Part shown: positions 22,801 through 30,670 of the stretch, piece after piece | How positions within the stretch are numbered: position 1 is the stretch's first letter | How the letters are laid out: each line of letters begins with the position of its first letter | Assembly: GCA_033032175.1 (NCBI GenBank) | Contig: CM065328.1 | Location: forward strand, 7,068,690-7,132,689 | Source: Saturnia japonica | Lineage: Eukaryota; Arthropoda; Insecta; Lepidoptera; Saturniidae | Reading direction: 5' to 3' | Length of the DNA: 64,000 nt | Translations under genes and position numbers: made by a program | Notes under the pieces: model-generated | What the model was told of the DNA's origin: nothing | The model's input: only the letters and a program-made list of their open reading frames with translations | The model's database searches: none

Positions 22801-23901
22801 CAACTATCTATTTGGTTTTTAGGTTGCAGAACGAAAAAGAGGTAAAAGCGTACGAAAACTTCGTCCTATTCATACTGATATGAAGAAACCAAATAAAACA
22901 GATTTGGTGTATTTAGAAGATTCACCGGATTATTGTGAACCGAATGAAGAGTAAGTTAATGTACTAACTAAAACTGATACCAAAAAAAAGGAATATGATA
23001 TTTTTTAAATTAACAATATACCTTACAAATATTGCTACATTATTGATCTGATGTTTATGACATATATGATATTTATTAACTCATAAGGAATATTATTGAA
23101 ATTGCGTTCTTTTCACATTATATTTCTATATAAACAAAACTGAAATCAGTTCCTTTTTGCTTCAGTTTAAAGGTGTTATTTTTCTTTGTTACGATTTCTC
23201 GAACAGTTAGGTAATTCTAGTTAATGCTAAAGCTTGTAGATATTTATAGCCAACCTTAGATAGATCTTAGTTCTAATATAGACCAGTCATTAGGGTTCCA
23301 CTCCTGAGGGGTAATTTCAAACGGATCCTGTGCAAGTGTGCGAAGCTAACCACACCAGCAGTACATATACACAGCAACGCGAGCACTGCGGATTTGTAGC
23401 AGAAAGAGAGATGGCAGTGGTGATTTCGTGATTACATCTTGCGCAAGATCTACCCCCTTTTCACTTAATCACCATATACTATAATTAATATCTTAACAAA
23501 ATAATATTCAATTTCAATTGTGTATTTATTATTAAGAACATTTTCGCACAAAAGGGCTTTTGTTCAGAAGTGATTATTATTATACCTACATCCTGATAAT
23601 CACTTTCATCCGCTTTCTAATATAAGTTTTAAAGAAATAGAATAGGACTGAAAGAAATGATGATTAGGAGTTTTTAAGACAAATTGATATTAATTCCAGG
23701 TTGGGAATCCTCGGTACTCGAGGTCGAACTTGTAACAGGACCTCAGCGGGCCTTGACGGATGCCGTCTCTTATGCTGCGGCCGTGGCTACCAGACAAGGG
23801 TGCGAGATCACGAAGAGAAATGTCGTTGTCGCTTCGTATGGTGCTGTCGAGTACATTGTGAGATTTGCCGATATAAGAAAGACCATCACGTCTGCAATTA
23901 A
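7725..23901 (+). CDS. WntA: Wnt family secreted signalling ligand, probable WntA (seven exons, 5' incomplete)
   Basis: Secreted cysteine-rich ligand for Frizzled receptors. Joining 7725-7872, 14579-14699, 19131-19288, 20080-20187, 21344-21496, 22823-22950 and 23700-23901 keeps one open frame across all GT/AG borders and gives 338 residues before TAA. Seen directly: the [13 protein letters not shown] block, [25 protein letters not shown], the Wnt signature [10 protein letters not shown] (its serine is the known palmitoleate site), [34 protein letters not shown] and the terminal WCC...C..C...HVC cysteine pattern. Insect Wnts are usually about 350-400 aa, so only a short N-terminal exon with the signal peptide is missing. 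That exon must end with two bases of a split codon; I did not find it, and it may lie upstream of the window. The subfamily is inferred: [12 protein letters not shown] excludes Wnt6 and Wnt10-like forms, and the [18 protein letters not shown] stretch resembles arthropod WntA as I remember it. Wnt1, Wnt5 or a Wnt4-like member are the alternatives. Membership of the Wnt family is nearly certain. Confidence 0.93.
8025..8235 (+). repeat. Interspersed repeat family D
   Basis: Modules: TGATGGTACAGTACAATTCA, CGAGAGATCGG, GTTGTCACTGTCATGC, CGATCCAGTAGG. It lies in a Wnt intron shortly after the first recognised exon. Confidence 0.65.
8335..8535 (+). repeat. Interspersed repeat family D (diverged tail)
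   Basis: TGATGGTAGGCACAGTAAAA, ACAACGGTGACCACCGAGAC match the start of the 8025 copy. The rest (GAAGAACCCTCTGTCGTAAG onward) differs. Confidence 0.6.
9640..9990 (+). repeat. Interspersed repeat family H
   Basis: GGCGGAGGTTGCTTAAATCG, TCAGTCATAACTTCTTTATT, GGCATTGGACCTTCAACTTC, CTTCAAAATGACTTGAAG. An inverted copy lies at 62840-63040. An open frame here (9795-9986) is repeat-derived. Confidence 0.65.
9991..12119. other. Wnt intron sequence with repeats, no exon seen
   Basis: AT-rich intron. A lepidopteran-style repeat segment is at about 10785-10920 (GGCTGAAATTTGGCACACAG) and family F at 10960. No reading frame with Wnt-like content. Confidence 0.5.
10960..11090 (+). repeat. Interspersed repeat family F, partial
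   Basis: AAAACATTGACATTGCCATT ... GTCTATGATCAAAAAGTTCT parallels 12888-13030. Confidence 0.55.
12120..12260 (+). repeat. Interspersed repeat family G
   Basis: TAGCATCAACAGATGGCATG, AATTGTGGGGAACATAAG, ATGACATTACCAGGAAAATA. It is shared with 60395-60560, where an extra ~30-bp piece lies between the first two modules. Confidence 0.6.
12690..13035 (+). repeat. Interspersed repeat family F
   Basis: GCGTATTGCGTGCACGGAAG, CTGTGAGATTTGGCATGG, AATATTGACATTGTCACTCA, GATTAAAAAGTCGCTGGTCG. Its mirror copy is at 54400-54735. Confidence 0.7.
13363..13903. repeat. MITE-like element with 36-bp terminal inverted repeats
   Basis: The left arm 13363-13398 (TATACCATTTCCATTTCTTT, then ATTTTCTCGATGACAG) pairs with the right arm 13868-13903 (CTGTCATCGAGAAAATAAAG, then CAATGGAAATGGTATA) with one mismatch. 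The 470 bp between them is AT-rich, without a gene. It lies in a Wnt intron. Confidence 0.75.
14579..14699 (+). CDS. WntA: Wnt exon
   Basis: Begins after TATTTCAG and ends before GTAAGT. It encodes [19 protein letters not shown], then [35 protein letters not shown] is a hallmark of all Wnts. NCS and NST are possible N-glycosylation sites. The exon leaves one base for the next split codon. Confidence 0.93.
15955..16440 (+). repeat. Interspersed repeat family E
   Basis: Modules: TATTGCTGTCGCGCTGTG, GACAACTGCAGTTCGGACT, TTCGTATTCCCCTATTTTC, ACATGGTAGTAGTAGATG. Three direct copies occur in the window (also 23925-24320 and 28520-28880). Confidence 0.65.
16530..16795 (+). repeat. tRNA-derived SINE, family 2
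   Basis: Head GACGTGAGTTCGAATCCATG, body GAGCTTTCGGTGAAGGAAAA, then TTGTTCCGATAGCTGCAGTT. It is in the intron between Wnt exons two and three of those recognised and runs directly into another repeat at 16800. Confidence 0.75.
16800..17085 (+). repeat. Interspersed repeat family C with an internal duplication
   Basis: The module from CATTGTGTTTTGTTCGTG to CTTGGCGTAGGGAGGGTTCA occurs first at about 16812-16872 and again at about 16942-17010 (TTTGTGTTGGTTTCCTGTGG ... GGGGTAGGGGAGTTCAAGGT). The copy is therefore partly doubled. Open frames on both strands are incidental. Confidence 0.65.
17225..17420 (+). repeat. Interspersed repeat family I
   Basis: TTGATAAACTCCAAAACCGT, CACCATGAAAGTTGCTAGG, GTCTGCGTAGCCGGCTAGTA. 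The same order of modules occurs at 26835-27005 and, more diverged, 42215-42400. A recurrent lepidopteran element by style. Confidence 0.6.
18261..18295 (+). repeat. Short tandem repeat (ACTTACACTAC type)
   Basis: Repeats of TTACACTACAC and TTACACT over about 35 bases in a Wnt intron. Confidence 0.75.
18410..18765 (+). repeat. Interspersed repeat family D, long copy
   Basis: TTGATGGTAACCACAGTACA, ACGTGAGATCGGCAATG, GATCCCGAAACGTAGCAAAC and TGCATGATGGTCGCAACCCA align with 8025-8235 and 19445-19680. It continues into TACACCGTCGGATACCGGAA. Overlapping open frames on both strands are incidental. Confidence 0.65.
19131..19288 (+). CDS. WntA: Wnt exon
   Basis: Begins after GATTGCAG and ends before GTGAGT. 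It encodes [19 protein letters not shown], then [20 protein letters not shown] and a segment ending HWQWGGCSE. The RE.AF..A.SSA..A.AV.RACS.GEL..C.CD...W.W.GCS pattern is Wnt-specific. Confidence 0.94.
19445..19685 (+). repeat. Interspersed repeat family D
   Basis: AGTACAGTCCAAAAACAACG, GTTACCATCGACACATC, GATTCCGAAAAGCAACAAAC, CCTAATCCAGTAGG. It sits in the Wnt intron just after exon 19131-19288. A fragment of the same start lies at about 21028-21075. Confidence 0.65.
20080..20187 (+). CDS. WntA: Wnt exon
   Basis: Begins after a T-tract plus AG and ends before GTAAGA. It has 36 whole codons: [20 protein letters not shown] followed by [16 protein letters not shown]. The YG...SRDFVD and [11 protein letters not shown] blocks are Wnt-specific. 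The one-or-two-codon junctions on each side keep phase 0. Confidence 0.94.
20681..20975 (+). repeat. Tandem repeat, 135-bp unit, in a Wnt intron
   Basis: Unit 1 is 20681-20815 and unit 2 20816-20950, differing at one base (GTGTAT against GCGTAT near the unit start); a partial third unit runs to about 20975. More diverged relatives lie just before (20636-20680) and after (21085-21235). It sits between Wnt exons 20080-20187 and 21344-21496. Confidence 0.92.
21344..21496 (+). CDS. WntA: Wnt exon carrying the [10 protein letters not shown] signature
   Basis: Begins after ATTCCAG. The donor is taken as GTAAGT at 21497, because the earlier GTGTAA donor would throw the next exon out of frame. It has 51 codons, [19 protein letters not shown] through [19 protein letters not shown] to [11 protein letters not shown]. 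It contains the acyl-acceptor serine of CHGMSGSC. Confidence 0.95.
22610..22720 (+). repeat. LINE 3' end (RTE-like) in a Wnt intron
   Basis: GGGAGACATGTGCCCAGCAG followed by a T/A-rich stretch is the usual end of lepidopteran RTE-like LINEs (...CCCAGCAGTGG...). Similar text is at 56560-56610 (GTCCAACAGTGGGCTGTC) and, inverted, 36195-36370. Confidence 0.5.
22823..22950 (+). CDS. WntA: Wnt exon (basic linker region)
   Basis: Begins after TTTTTAG and ends before GTAAGT. It encodes [20 protein letters not shown], then [20 protein letters not shown] ending NE plus a split codon. The very basic stretch followed by DLVYLE.SPDYC is the linker between the N- and C-terminal Wnt domains. Confidence 0.93.
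23700..23901 (+). CDS. WntA: Wnt terminal exon (cysteine-rich C-terminal domain)
   Basis: Begins after AATTCCAG and ends at TAA 23899-23901. It encodes [40 protein letters not shown] and [20 protein letters not shown], ending DHHVCN. This is the C-terminal cysteine-knot-like Frizzled-binding hand. NRT is a potential N-glycosylation site. Confidence 0.96.
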
Positions 23902-23924
23902 ACTACGCAATCTTTAAGAGGAAA

Positions 23925-24320
23925 CGCGGAAGACATTTGAAGAATAGGCTTTAACTGAAATATATTGCTGTCACGCTATGTCCTTTATAAATAGATGAAA
24001 TTATAATTTCATATTCCTCTTCCAATACTAGACCGATTTAAATGTTTTTTTTAATAATAATATAATAAGGACTTTGGATAATTATGTGTATATTGTGTTG
24101 TTTTTATTTTTTATATTCGTCAAATTTGTATGCTGGATGTTTGATAACGACAATTTTAGAAAGTTCCTAGTTATTATAATATTATAATTAACTATTGGAA
24201 AAATCAAAACATAGGAACATGGCAGCGGTAGATTTAGATTGAATGGTATAAAAATATTTTCTTTAGTGCCATTATTCAAAAACAAAACTGAGGAATACAT
24301 TTGCGTGTACAGCACGAGGC
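23925..24320 (+). repeat. Interspersed repeat family E just after the Wnt stop
   Basis: GAAGAATAGGCTTTAACTG, TATTGCTGTCACGCTATG, CATATTCCTCTTCCAATACT, ACATAGGAACATGGCAGCGG. It starts about 25 bases after the Wnt stop codon, so part of the Wnt 3' UTR is repeat-derived if transcription runs through. Confidence 0.65.
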
Positions 24321-26834
24321 CCGTATTTCTTAATCGGATATATTTGATTCTATTGCTTAAATGAACGCCAGTGAAGTTCTGCGGATCATGATACTATGAG
24401 AGGAGTACCTACCTAATATAAAAGAAATAGATATAAAAATCAACTGAAGAGGTAACTCTAAAAGTTCCAAAAATGTTTGTGTTCGAAAAATCAATTTAGA
24501 TTCGATACAGTTTAAAAGTAACTAAGGCACAATATAAAATGTGCTTTTTAATCATCTTCCATGACAACAATAATAAGTATCAAATAAATAAATCAATTGT
24601 AATTAAACCGTACACTATATATAGCCTACACTAAATTAATATACAAGCATAATGTATATGCTAAAATAATATTAATAGTAATTATAATAAAGTATTGAAA
24701 AATTAAAATATAGTCAGAAAAACATTAATTATATTGTATTTTATTGCCATAGTAATTTGTAATTACTATTGATGATGAAATTTGATTCATGTCGACTGAA
24801 TTACTTTAATGTTAGAGACTAAACAACTATGTATTTGGAAATGTAAGCTTTAATTTTATTTACAGTATTACTAACTTATTTTAGTTTACGTTTTTCATTG
24901 TATAAAATTGTAAATATTTTTCTCTTTTGTTATATAAAACTGTATTTAGGAAGTGTTAATTTGAATTCTTTTTATTTGCCGTTTGATAATTTTTTTAATG
25001 TAAATATTTTTTATGTATGTACTTAATGGCACAATTTCTTTTTCTACCTCATAAGGATGATAGTTTTTTAGTAAGTGGTTGTAAATATTACATTTTTTAT
25101 AAAAATAGAATTAGTAATTTATTGTATTAGATTGTGATGGCTTTATTCATTTTAGGTTTAAGTTTAGGTTTTGTTATAACAGGTGGTTCTTTTAATTTGG
25201 TTTAGTCTCTCGGCATTGTTTTCAATGTCCAACAAAAAGTAGTCCAAATACTAATAAACGGTAAACTCGATTAGTGAGTTAATTATAGTCAGGGTTGCTT
25301 AAGACTATATAATTTTCGGGAAAATTTAATGTAATTACCGGATGACATAGGACCAACATTGTAAACAAATCAGCACACTTTTGTAGTTTTACATAGACCA
25401 GCAAGACGGCAATGTTCGTCAACGGTCCTTGCATAAAATATTCACTGAGAAAGCTATTTTATTACAAGCAATTTTTAGTATTAACGAGTGTCTCGCACAA
25501 ATTTTTGACCAAATAATACTTCAAGAATAAACAGAACCTCAACTATAACTAACCCACACTCGTCAACATGATTTTTTATTTGTCAAGAAGGCTCAACCTA
25601 ACTTGTAGGGTAATGTGAACAAATCATTATCATCAAATACATTTAGTATTACTTTACAGTTGTAAATACATTATCGTGATATTATGTAATATATATTTTA
25701 TGTTTATGTAATTTGATTTTTATGAAGCATAAATACGGAAACTCAGTTGTTTGATTTGTTATAACTATCAGTATTTTATCTATTGACGATATTGTAGCTT
25801 GCATTTGGATTCGAATTATCTTTTAACTTTATTCCTAAGAGATACACGTAAATGTTATTACTACTAAATAAATAAACAACCCTATACATACCGTAACCGA
25901 TAAATAATTTGTATTCGTAGAAATATACAGTTAAATTTTTTAAGTTTTTTGTATATGTCATTAAAAAAATTTAAAATACGAACCTATTAATTTCTTTAGT
26001 ATACCTACACTTTTCAATAGAATGTTAAATTAAATTACCTGATCAATTTAAACATTAAATTAAGTAATAATATTAATGCAATACTAGGCGCTTTGTCCAA
26101 AATGCTTGTAACACTGCTATAATTATAAACTTATTTGATAAATACAAAAATGATTTAAGAAACGCCATTTCGTAATCATAGCTTAGCCTGGCCAATTACA
26201 CAAATTTTTATAATATTTGCTCCACATAAATGGACCTGTCCCGAGTGGATCAACTAGTTGATACATACATTATATAAGTTGTTCGTGTATCAGTGTTTCT
26301 TTAATGATGTGATGAGAACAAAATTGTATTTTTATGAGAGTATGTTTAGCTCCGTGTAGATTCATAAATGTGTAAATATATACTTACTATTTAATTGTAT
26401 GAAATTAAGGTAATTTGTTATATTGGAATTTAATGTAGCGTTTAAGTAAATTTTCCTTCGACTCAGTATCACCAAATGTTAATTGTGTAAGTACTTATTA
26501 TAGTTTGTAAGAATATAGTTAAATCAAAACTTATTATCTCTGATTAATTATTTGTAACCGAATTTGTTATTATGTAGTAGGCAATATTGAATGATAATTC
26601 TAGAATTTTATATAACAATAAAATGAACATGTATTTCAAATCGTATTCTAAGAATTCATCAGTTAATATTATATTATGACTTGCAACCGTTTAAACTGAG
26701 TAAATAATATGTGTAAAATGTATGTAAATATGACGCATACGATGTAAATGTAATGTCAAACTAAGATTACGTGTTCACCGGGAACTCGTCCAACTCAAAA
26801 TACAAACGTAATAATATATAAAAATAGTTGTTTC
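24321..26834. other. Wnt 3' flank, very AT-rich, no gene seen
   Basis: Long AT-rich stretch with many AATAAA-like strings; it may include the Wnt 3' UTR. The polyadenylation site cannot be chosen from sequence alone. Confidence 0.4.
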
Positions 26835-27005
26835 TTTAAATGAAATTGATAAACTCTAATACCGTTTGAACAACCATCTTGAAAGTTAGTAAATCTTACA
26901 CACATATTTTGGTGTTTTGTCACGGAAAAGTTTTTTATGCGATCTCTGAATGTGATAGAGGCGAGGGCAGCACAACGTTTGTAGAGCCAGCTGGTATCAT
27001 ATGAC
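26835..27005 (+). repeat. Interspersed repeat family I
   Basis: TTGATAAACTCTAATACCGT, CATCTTGAAAGTTAGTAAAT, GTTTGTAGAGCCAGCTGGTA. It matches 17225-17420 module by module. Confidence 0.6.
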
Positions 27006-27084
27006 GTCGGTTGCAAATAAAGATTTGAACTCAAATTCATGTGATTTAAATTCTTAGAAATAGAAATCATAATAAAAGTGTGAT

Positions 27085-27510
27085 CTCTTGGATGTAGTTT
27101 GTCATAAAGGATTCTATCCAGAAACTGATGGTCGAATACAAATGTTTATTTCAACAGAGGTGGATTACGCAAATGACTTATGGTACTGAGACGTGGTCAC
27201 TATAACGATGAGTCTGATAAAAAAAGCTCAAGGTCACTCAAAGGGCAATGGACAGGGTTATGCTCGGAGTTTCTCTGCGTAATCGAATCAGATATGAGGA
27301 GATTCACAGAAGAACTAAAGTCACGGATATAGCTCTCAGCATTTCCTAGACTTAAGTGGCAGTGAATGAGGCACGTCACTCGCAGAACAAATGGCCGATG
27401 GGACCGGGCATATCCGACACGAGGTCGACCGATAAGCTGGGGATAATCTTTGCGGAAGGTCTATGTCTCGCAGTGGTTGTCTTTGGCTGAGTGGATGGGT
27501 GGATGGAAAT
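27085..27510 (+). pseudogene. RTE-like LINE reverse transcriptase C-terminus, decayed
   Basis: Translation in shifting frames gives MTYGTETW-like text, LKVTQRAMDRVMLGVSLRNR, IRYEEIHRRTKVTDIALSIS, then WQ and MRHVTRRTNGRWD with stops. This is the thumb/C-terminal part of insect RTE or CR1-like LINEs (the ...YG.ETW...RAM.R.MLG.. run). Upstream domains are absent. Confidence 0.75.
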
Positions 27511-29865
27511 TATACAGCACTGATCTAAATAGTAAATAGCTGTCAGATTTTCAGATTGTGATTTGATATGATTCGGTTTAATTTTTCAGTAGCATATTAT
27601 AACCTCCGATGACCGTATTCACACGCTCATGAATCGTGTAAAATTACGGATATATCCAATTGTAACGATAGATGTACGTATGACCAGGTAATTAGGCTTT
27701 TATCTTCATAATATTCGCTTATTATGAAATAATGAAATCGTTACAACAATTCAACTGTTTTTCATTACACTTTTCTCATGAAATTAATATAGGCACAAAA
27801 AAGCCGTAAATAGATTAATGGTTTCGAATTTAATCCAGTAGGCTTTTTTATTACCGTAGCTGTTTCATAATAAATTTATTATCATCATTCTAGTTTCGGA
27901 TAATCAAAAATGTATGAATGTAATAACACTTTAATACGCTGATTCTTTTGGAAACTGTATGAAGGGTTTCAAAAATTTAATGCCGTGTTACCTTGCAATT
28001 ACTTTATCTGTAATTGTAATACTATGTCCATAGTACGTGGTAAGTTAGATTTCAAATATTAAATTTAGTACCTAATCTGTGTAAATTGATTAAAGTAACT
28101 TAATAGATATTTGTTTTTTTTTTTAATTATCAGTGTAAACCTCGACGCAAACGGAGGGGTGCTATAAGTTTGACACTGTATCTGTCTGTGGCATCGTAGC
28201 ACCCAAACGGCTTAACTTTCCTACCTCTTCTGGTTAAAAATACAGCGCATTTCTCTGGATAAAATGTGGGGCAATTTTCACCAGCCTAAAATAGTGAATT
28301 ACTGAATTGAACACATCTGGTGTGCGGAACTAAATTAAACAAAACTAAACACTAAATGACTAATTATTGAATTACCCATTAAATATTTTATTTCAGTATC
28401 TTAACTACTAATAGATAATGTCAGCTTTTTTAAATTGTAATGATTTATTATAATTTACGTACGTAATTAATGATAAAAATAATGATATGATAATAGAAAC
28501 TAACATCAGGATTTTTTTTAAGATGAGACGCGTTTTACAACGCATTTAAAGAATAGGTTTTGATTGAAATTTATTGCTGTCGCGCTTTGCCCGAACAACC
28601 GAATATAGCCGGAGACAGACAACTGCAGTTAGCACTAATAATACCTATGTACAATAGACGAAATCATAATTTCGTATTCCTCGGTTTCCTCCTTCAGAGC
28701 TGGACCGATTTTAATATTTTTTTCTATATGGACTTTTAATATTTGACAAATTTTTGAGCTGGATTATTGATAAGTAATAGCCGGCATAACTGGTAATTTT
28801 AGTCATTTTGTACGGCTTCTATAGATATTAATTTGTTGAAGAAATCAAAACATAGGAACACTGCACGTTTCCTGGTAATTGTTACTTTACGATTTCCAAA
28901 ACAGATATAATGCTTCTAAACGAATTGATAGTGTTTCACCTTTGTTTACATACATGTGTTTATAATCAAAGAATGCCACTAAATCATAATTCTGTCATTA
29001 GAGATTTTTCATGATTCAAAGTCTACTATTATCTTTGGAGTTGTATGATATTAACATAAGTAGCCTACTAATCAGTTCTATTAATCGATTAATCAGTTTA
29101 AACAACTTAATATTATGTCAGAAGGTACCGCTAGATTAATTTAACACTCGATATTAAATTTTATTTAATATCTTGTTATGTAATTTGTTAGGTATGCCTC
29201 CATGTAACAGCTTGTAATAACTCTTTTTCTATTGTACATATTGGTAATACACTGGCCACCACAACTTCATAACTGTATGGCTTGTGTAGTCTATAAATAT
29301 ATCTAATATTATACGCAAAGACGGTAAGTACTTAGGAACAATGCTTATTGTAAATAACTTATTAACCAATGATATACTATAATGTAGATACGGCATTGAC
29401 GCTCTTTACATGTAATCGTGAATAGTTGGCAATGGCCTTCAGTTTACTTTCGACTTGATACCGGCGTAAGCAAGAAGAAACTTTTATCCATTTTCGACAA
29501 CTGAGCTTCCGCTTTACGCTGTGATTTCCTATCTCTTTTGTTTCTACATGCTGATGACAAAATTTCTACAGTTTTCAAATTTATTTTAGTGAGAGTATAA
29601 TGCGTCTATTTTTAAAACGTCTTGGTTATTAACTGAGTTTTTCAATATCCCACAGATCAAGTGAGAATGTCTTTTTAGCCGTTCGTTACCTGTTTATAAA
29701 GTGCTTGTGGTCACAGAACAGGCCATAGTATTGCGAGTCATTAGTATGAATATTACGGTTACTAGCATGGATTTTACAATCATATCGACACTATTCTCCA
29801 ATTTATATTAAATAGTATATTATTTAATATAAAGTATTGTAACAATACCTTATTTAGTTTAACAT
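27511..29865. other. Intergenic, no gene seen apart from family E repeat
   Basis: AT-rich sequence. Only the family E copy at 28520-28880 was recognised. Confidence 0.4.
28520..28880 (+). repeat. Interspersed repeat family E
   Basis: AAGAATAGGTTTTGATTGAA, TTATTGCTGTCGCGCTTTGC, GACAACTGCAGTTAGCACT, TTTCGTATTCCTCGGTTTCC, AAACATAGGAACACTGCACG. Confidence 0.65.
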
Positions 29866-30076
29866 AAAATACTATTACGCTTGTATCCCCGAAGGGTTAG
29901 GCAGAGATGTACTAAATGTACACCACAGTTCGCCAGGTATTTTTTTTGGTCCCATGTAATAGTAGCCGAGTCTATTGTCATTAATCGGCCAAACATCCGA
30001 GTTGCTTCTGAGAATTTCATGGAAAAACCAGATAACACTTTACTCGACATGGGAATCGAACCCAGGACCTCGAGCA
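29866..30076 (-). repeat. tRNA-derived SINE, family 1
   Basis: Minus-strand copy: tail near 29873 (ACGCTTGTATCCCCGAAGGG on the plus strand), tRNA-like box B near 30053 (GGAATCGAACCCAGGACC). Small open frames on both strands here are not genes. Confidence 0.8.
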
Positions 30077-30573
30077 TAAAAATCATTATTTAGTTTACCT
30101 TAGTCTAAATTAAAAATTCATTGTTGATTTCGTCTTATCCCGTTTTATTAATTGTATTAACAGACCCCGGCTTTATAGCCCATGAAAGCCTGCACATAGT
30201 AAACGTATGTACGTACGTGGCAAAGGCATACAAAGCTTTGACCAGGTTAAGAGATTTTTTTAATTCTATGTCTAAATATACTTCTAATATAAATATATTT
30301 CTGTGGAGGTCTATTTTTATCCTTTTCTTTTCTATTCCATTCCGCCTATAATGTTTGTCTACTTGGAAACAGCTTTTTTAAAGTTGCTATTTGAACATGT
30401 TAACGATTTTCAAATAGGGGCTTCCTTTCCCAGGTCTCCAAATTGCATTAAACTAGAAGTTGTGTTAGTTGTATATGATAAGGGTTAACTGATTAAAGTA
30501 TTAATGAGGCATGCTCAAAGGTTTTAAAAATGTAGTACTAAAAAAAAGAAATGATCGTTTTCTATGGAAGTAA

Positions 30574-30579
30574 TTTATT
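30574..30579 (-). promoter_or_regulatory. Polyadenylation signal of chitin deacetylase A
   Basis: AATAAA on the minus strand, starting 16 bases after the TAA. A 3' UTR this short is plausible for a compact insect gene. The cleavage site cannot be seen. Confidence 0.55.
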
Positions 30580-30595
30580 CATAATTATATAGATA

Positions 30596-30670
30596 TTATA
30601 TTCCGAGAGGGTTTCCTACCCACGGATATTTGTTGGGACAGACATTGCAAACCTGCATCCAGTATGTGAT
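30596..30670 (-). CDS. Chitin deacetylase A exon 6 (terminal)
   Basis: Acceptor TTTTAG, stop TAA at 30598-30596. Encodes [20 protein letters not shown] then PLGI. The [16 protein letters not shown] tail is a family hallmark and is shared with copy B. Confidence 0.93.
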   Translation of the reverse strand: MTYWMQVCNVCPNKYPWVGNPLGI

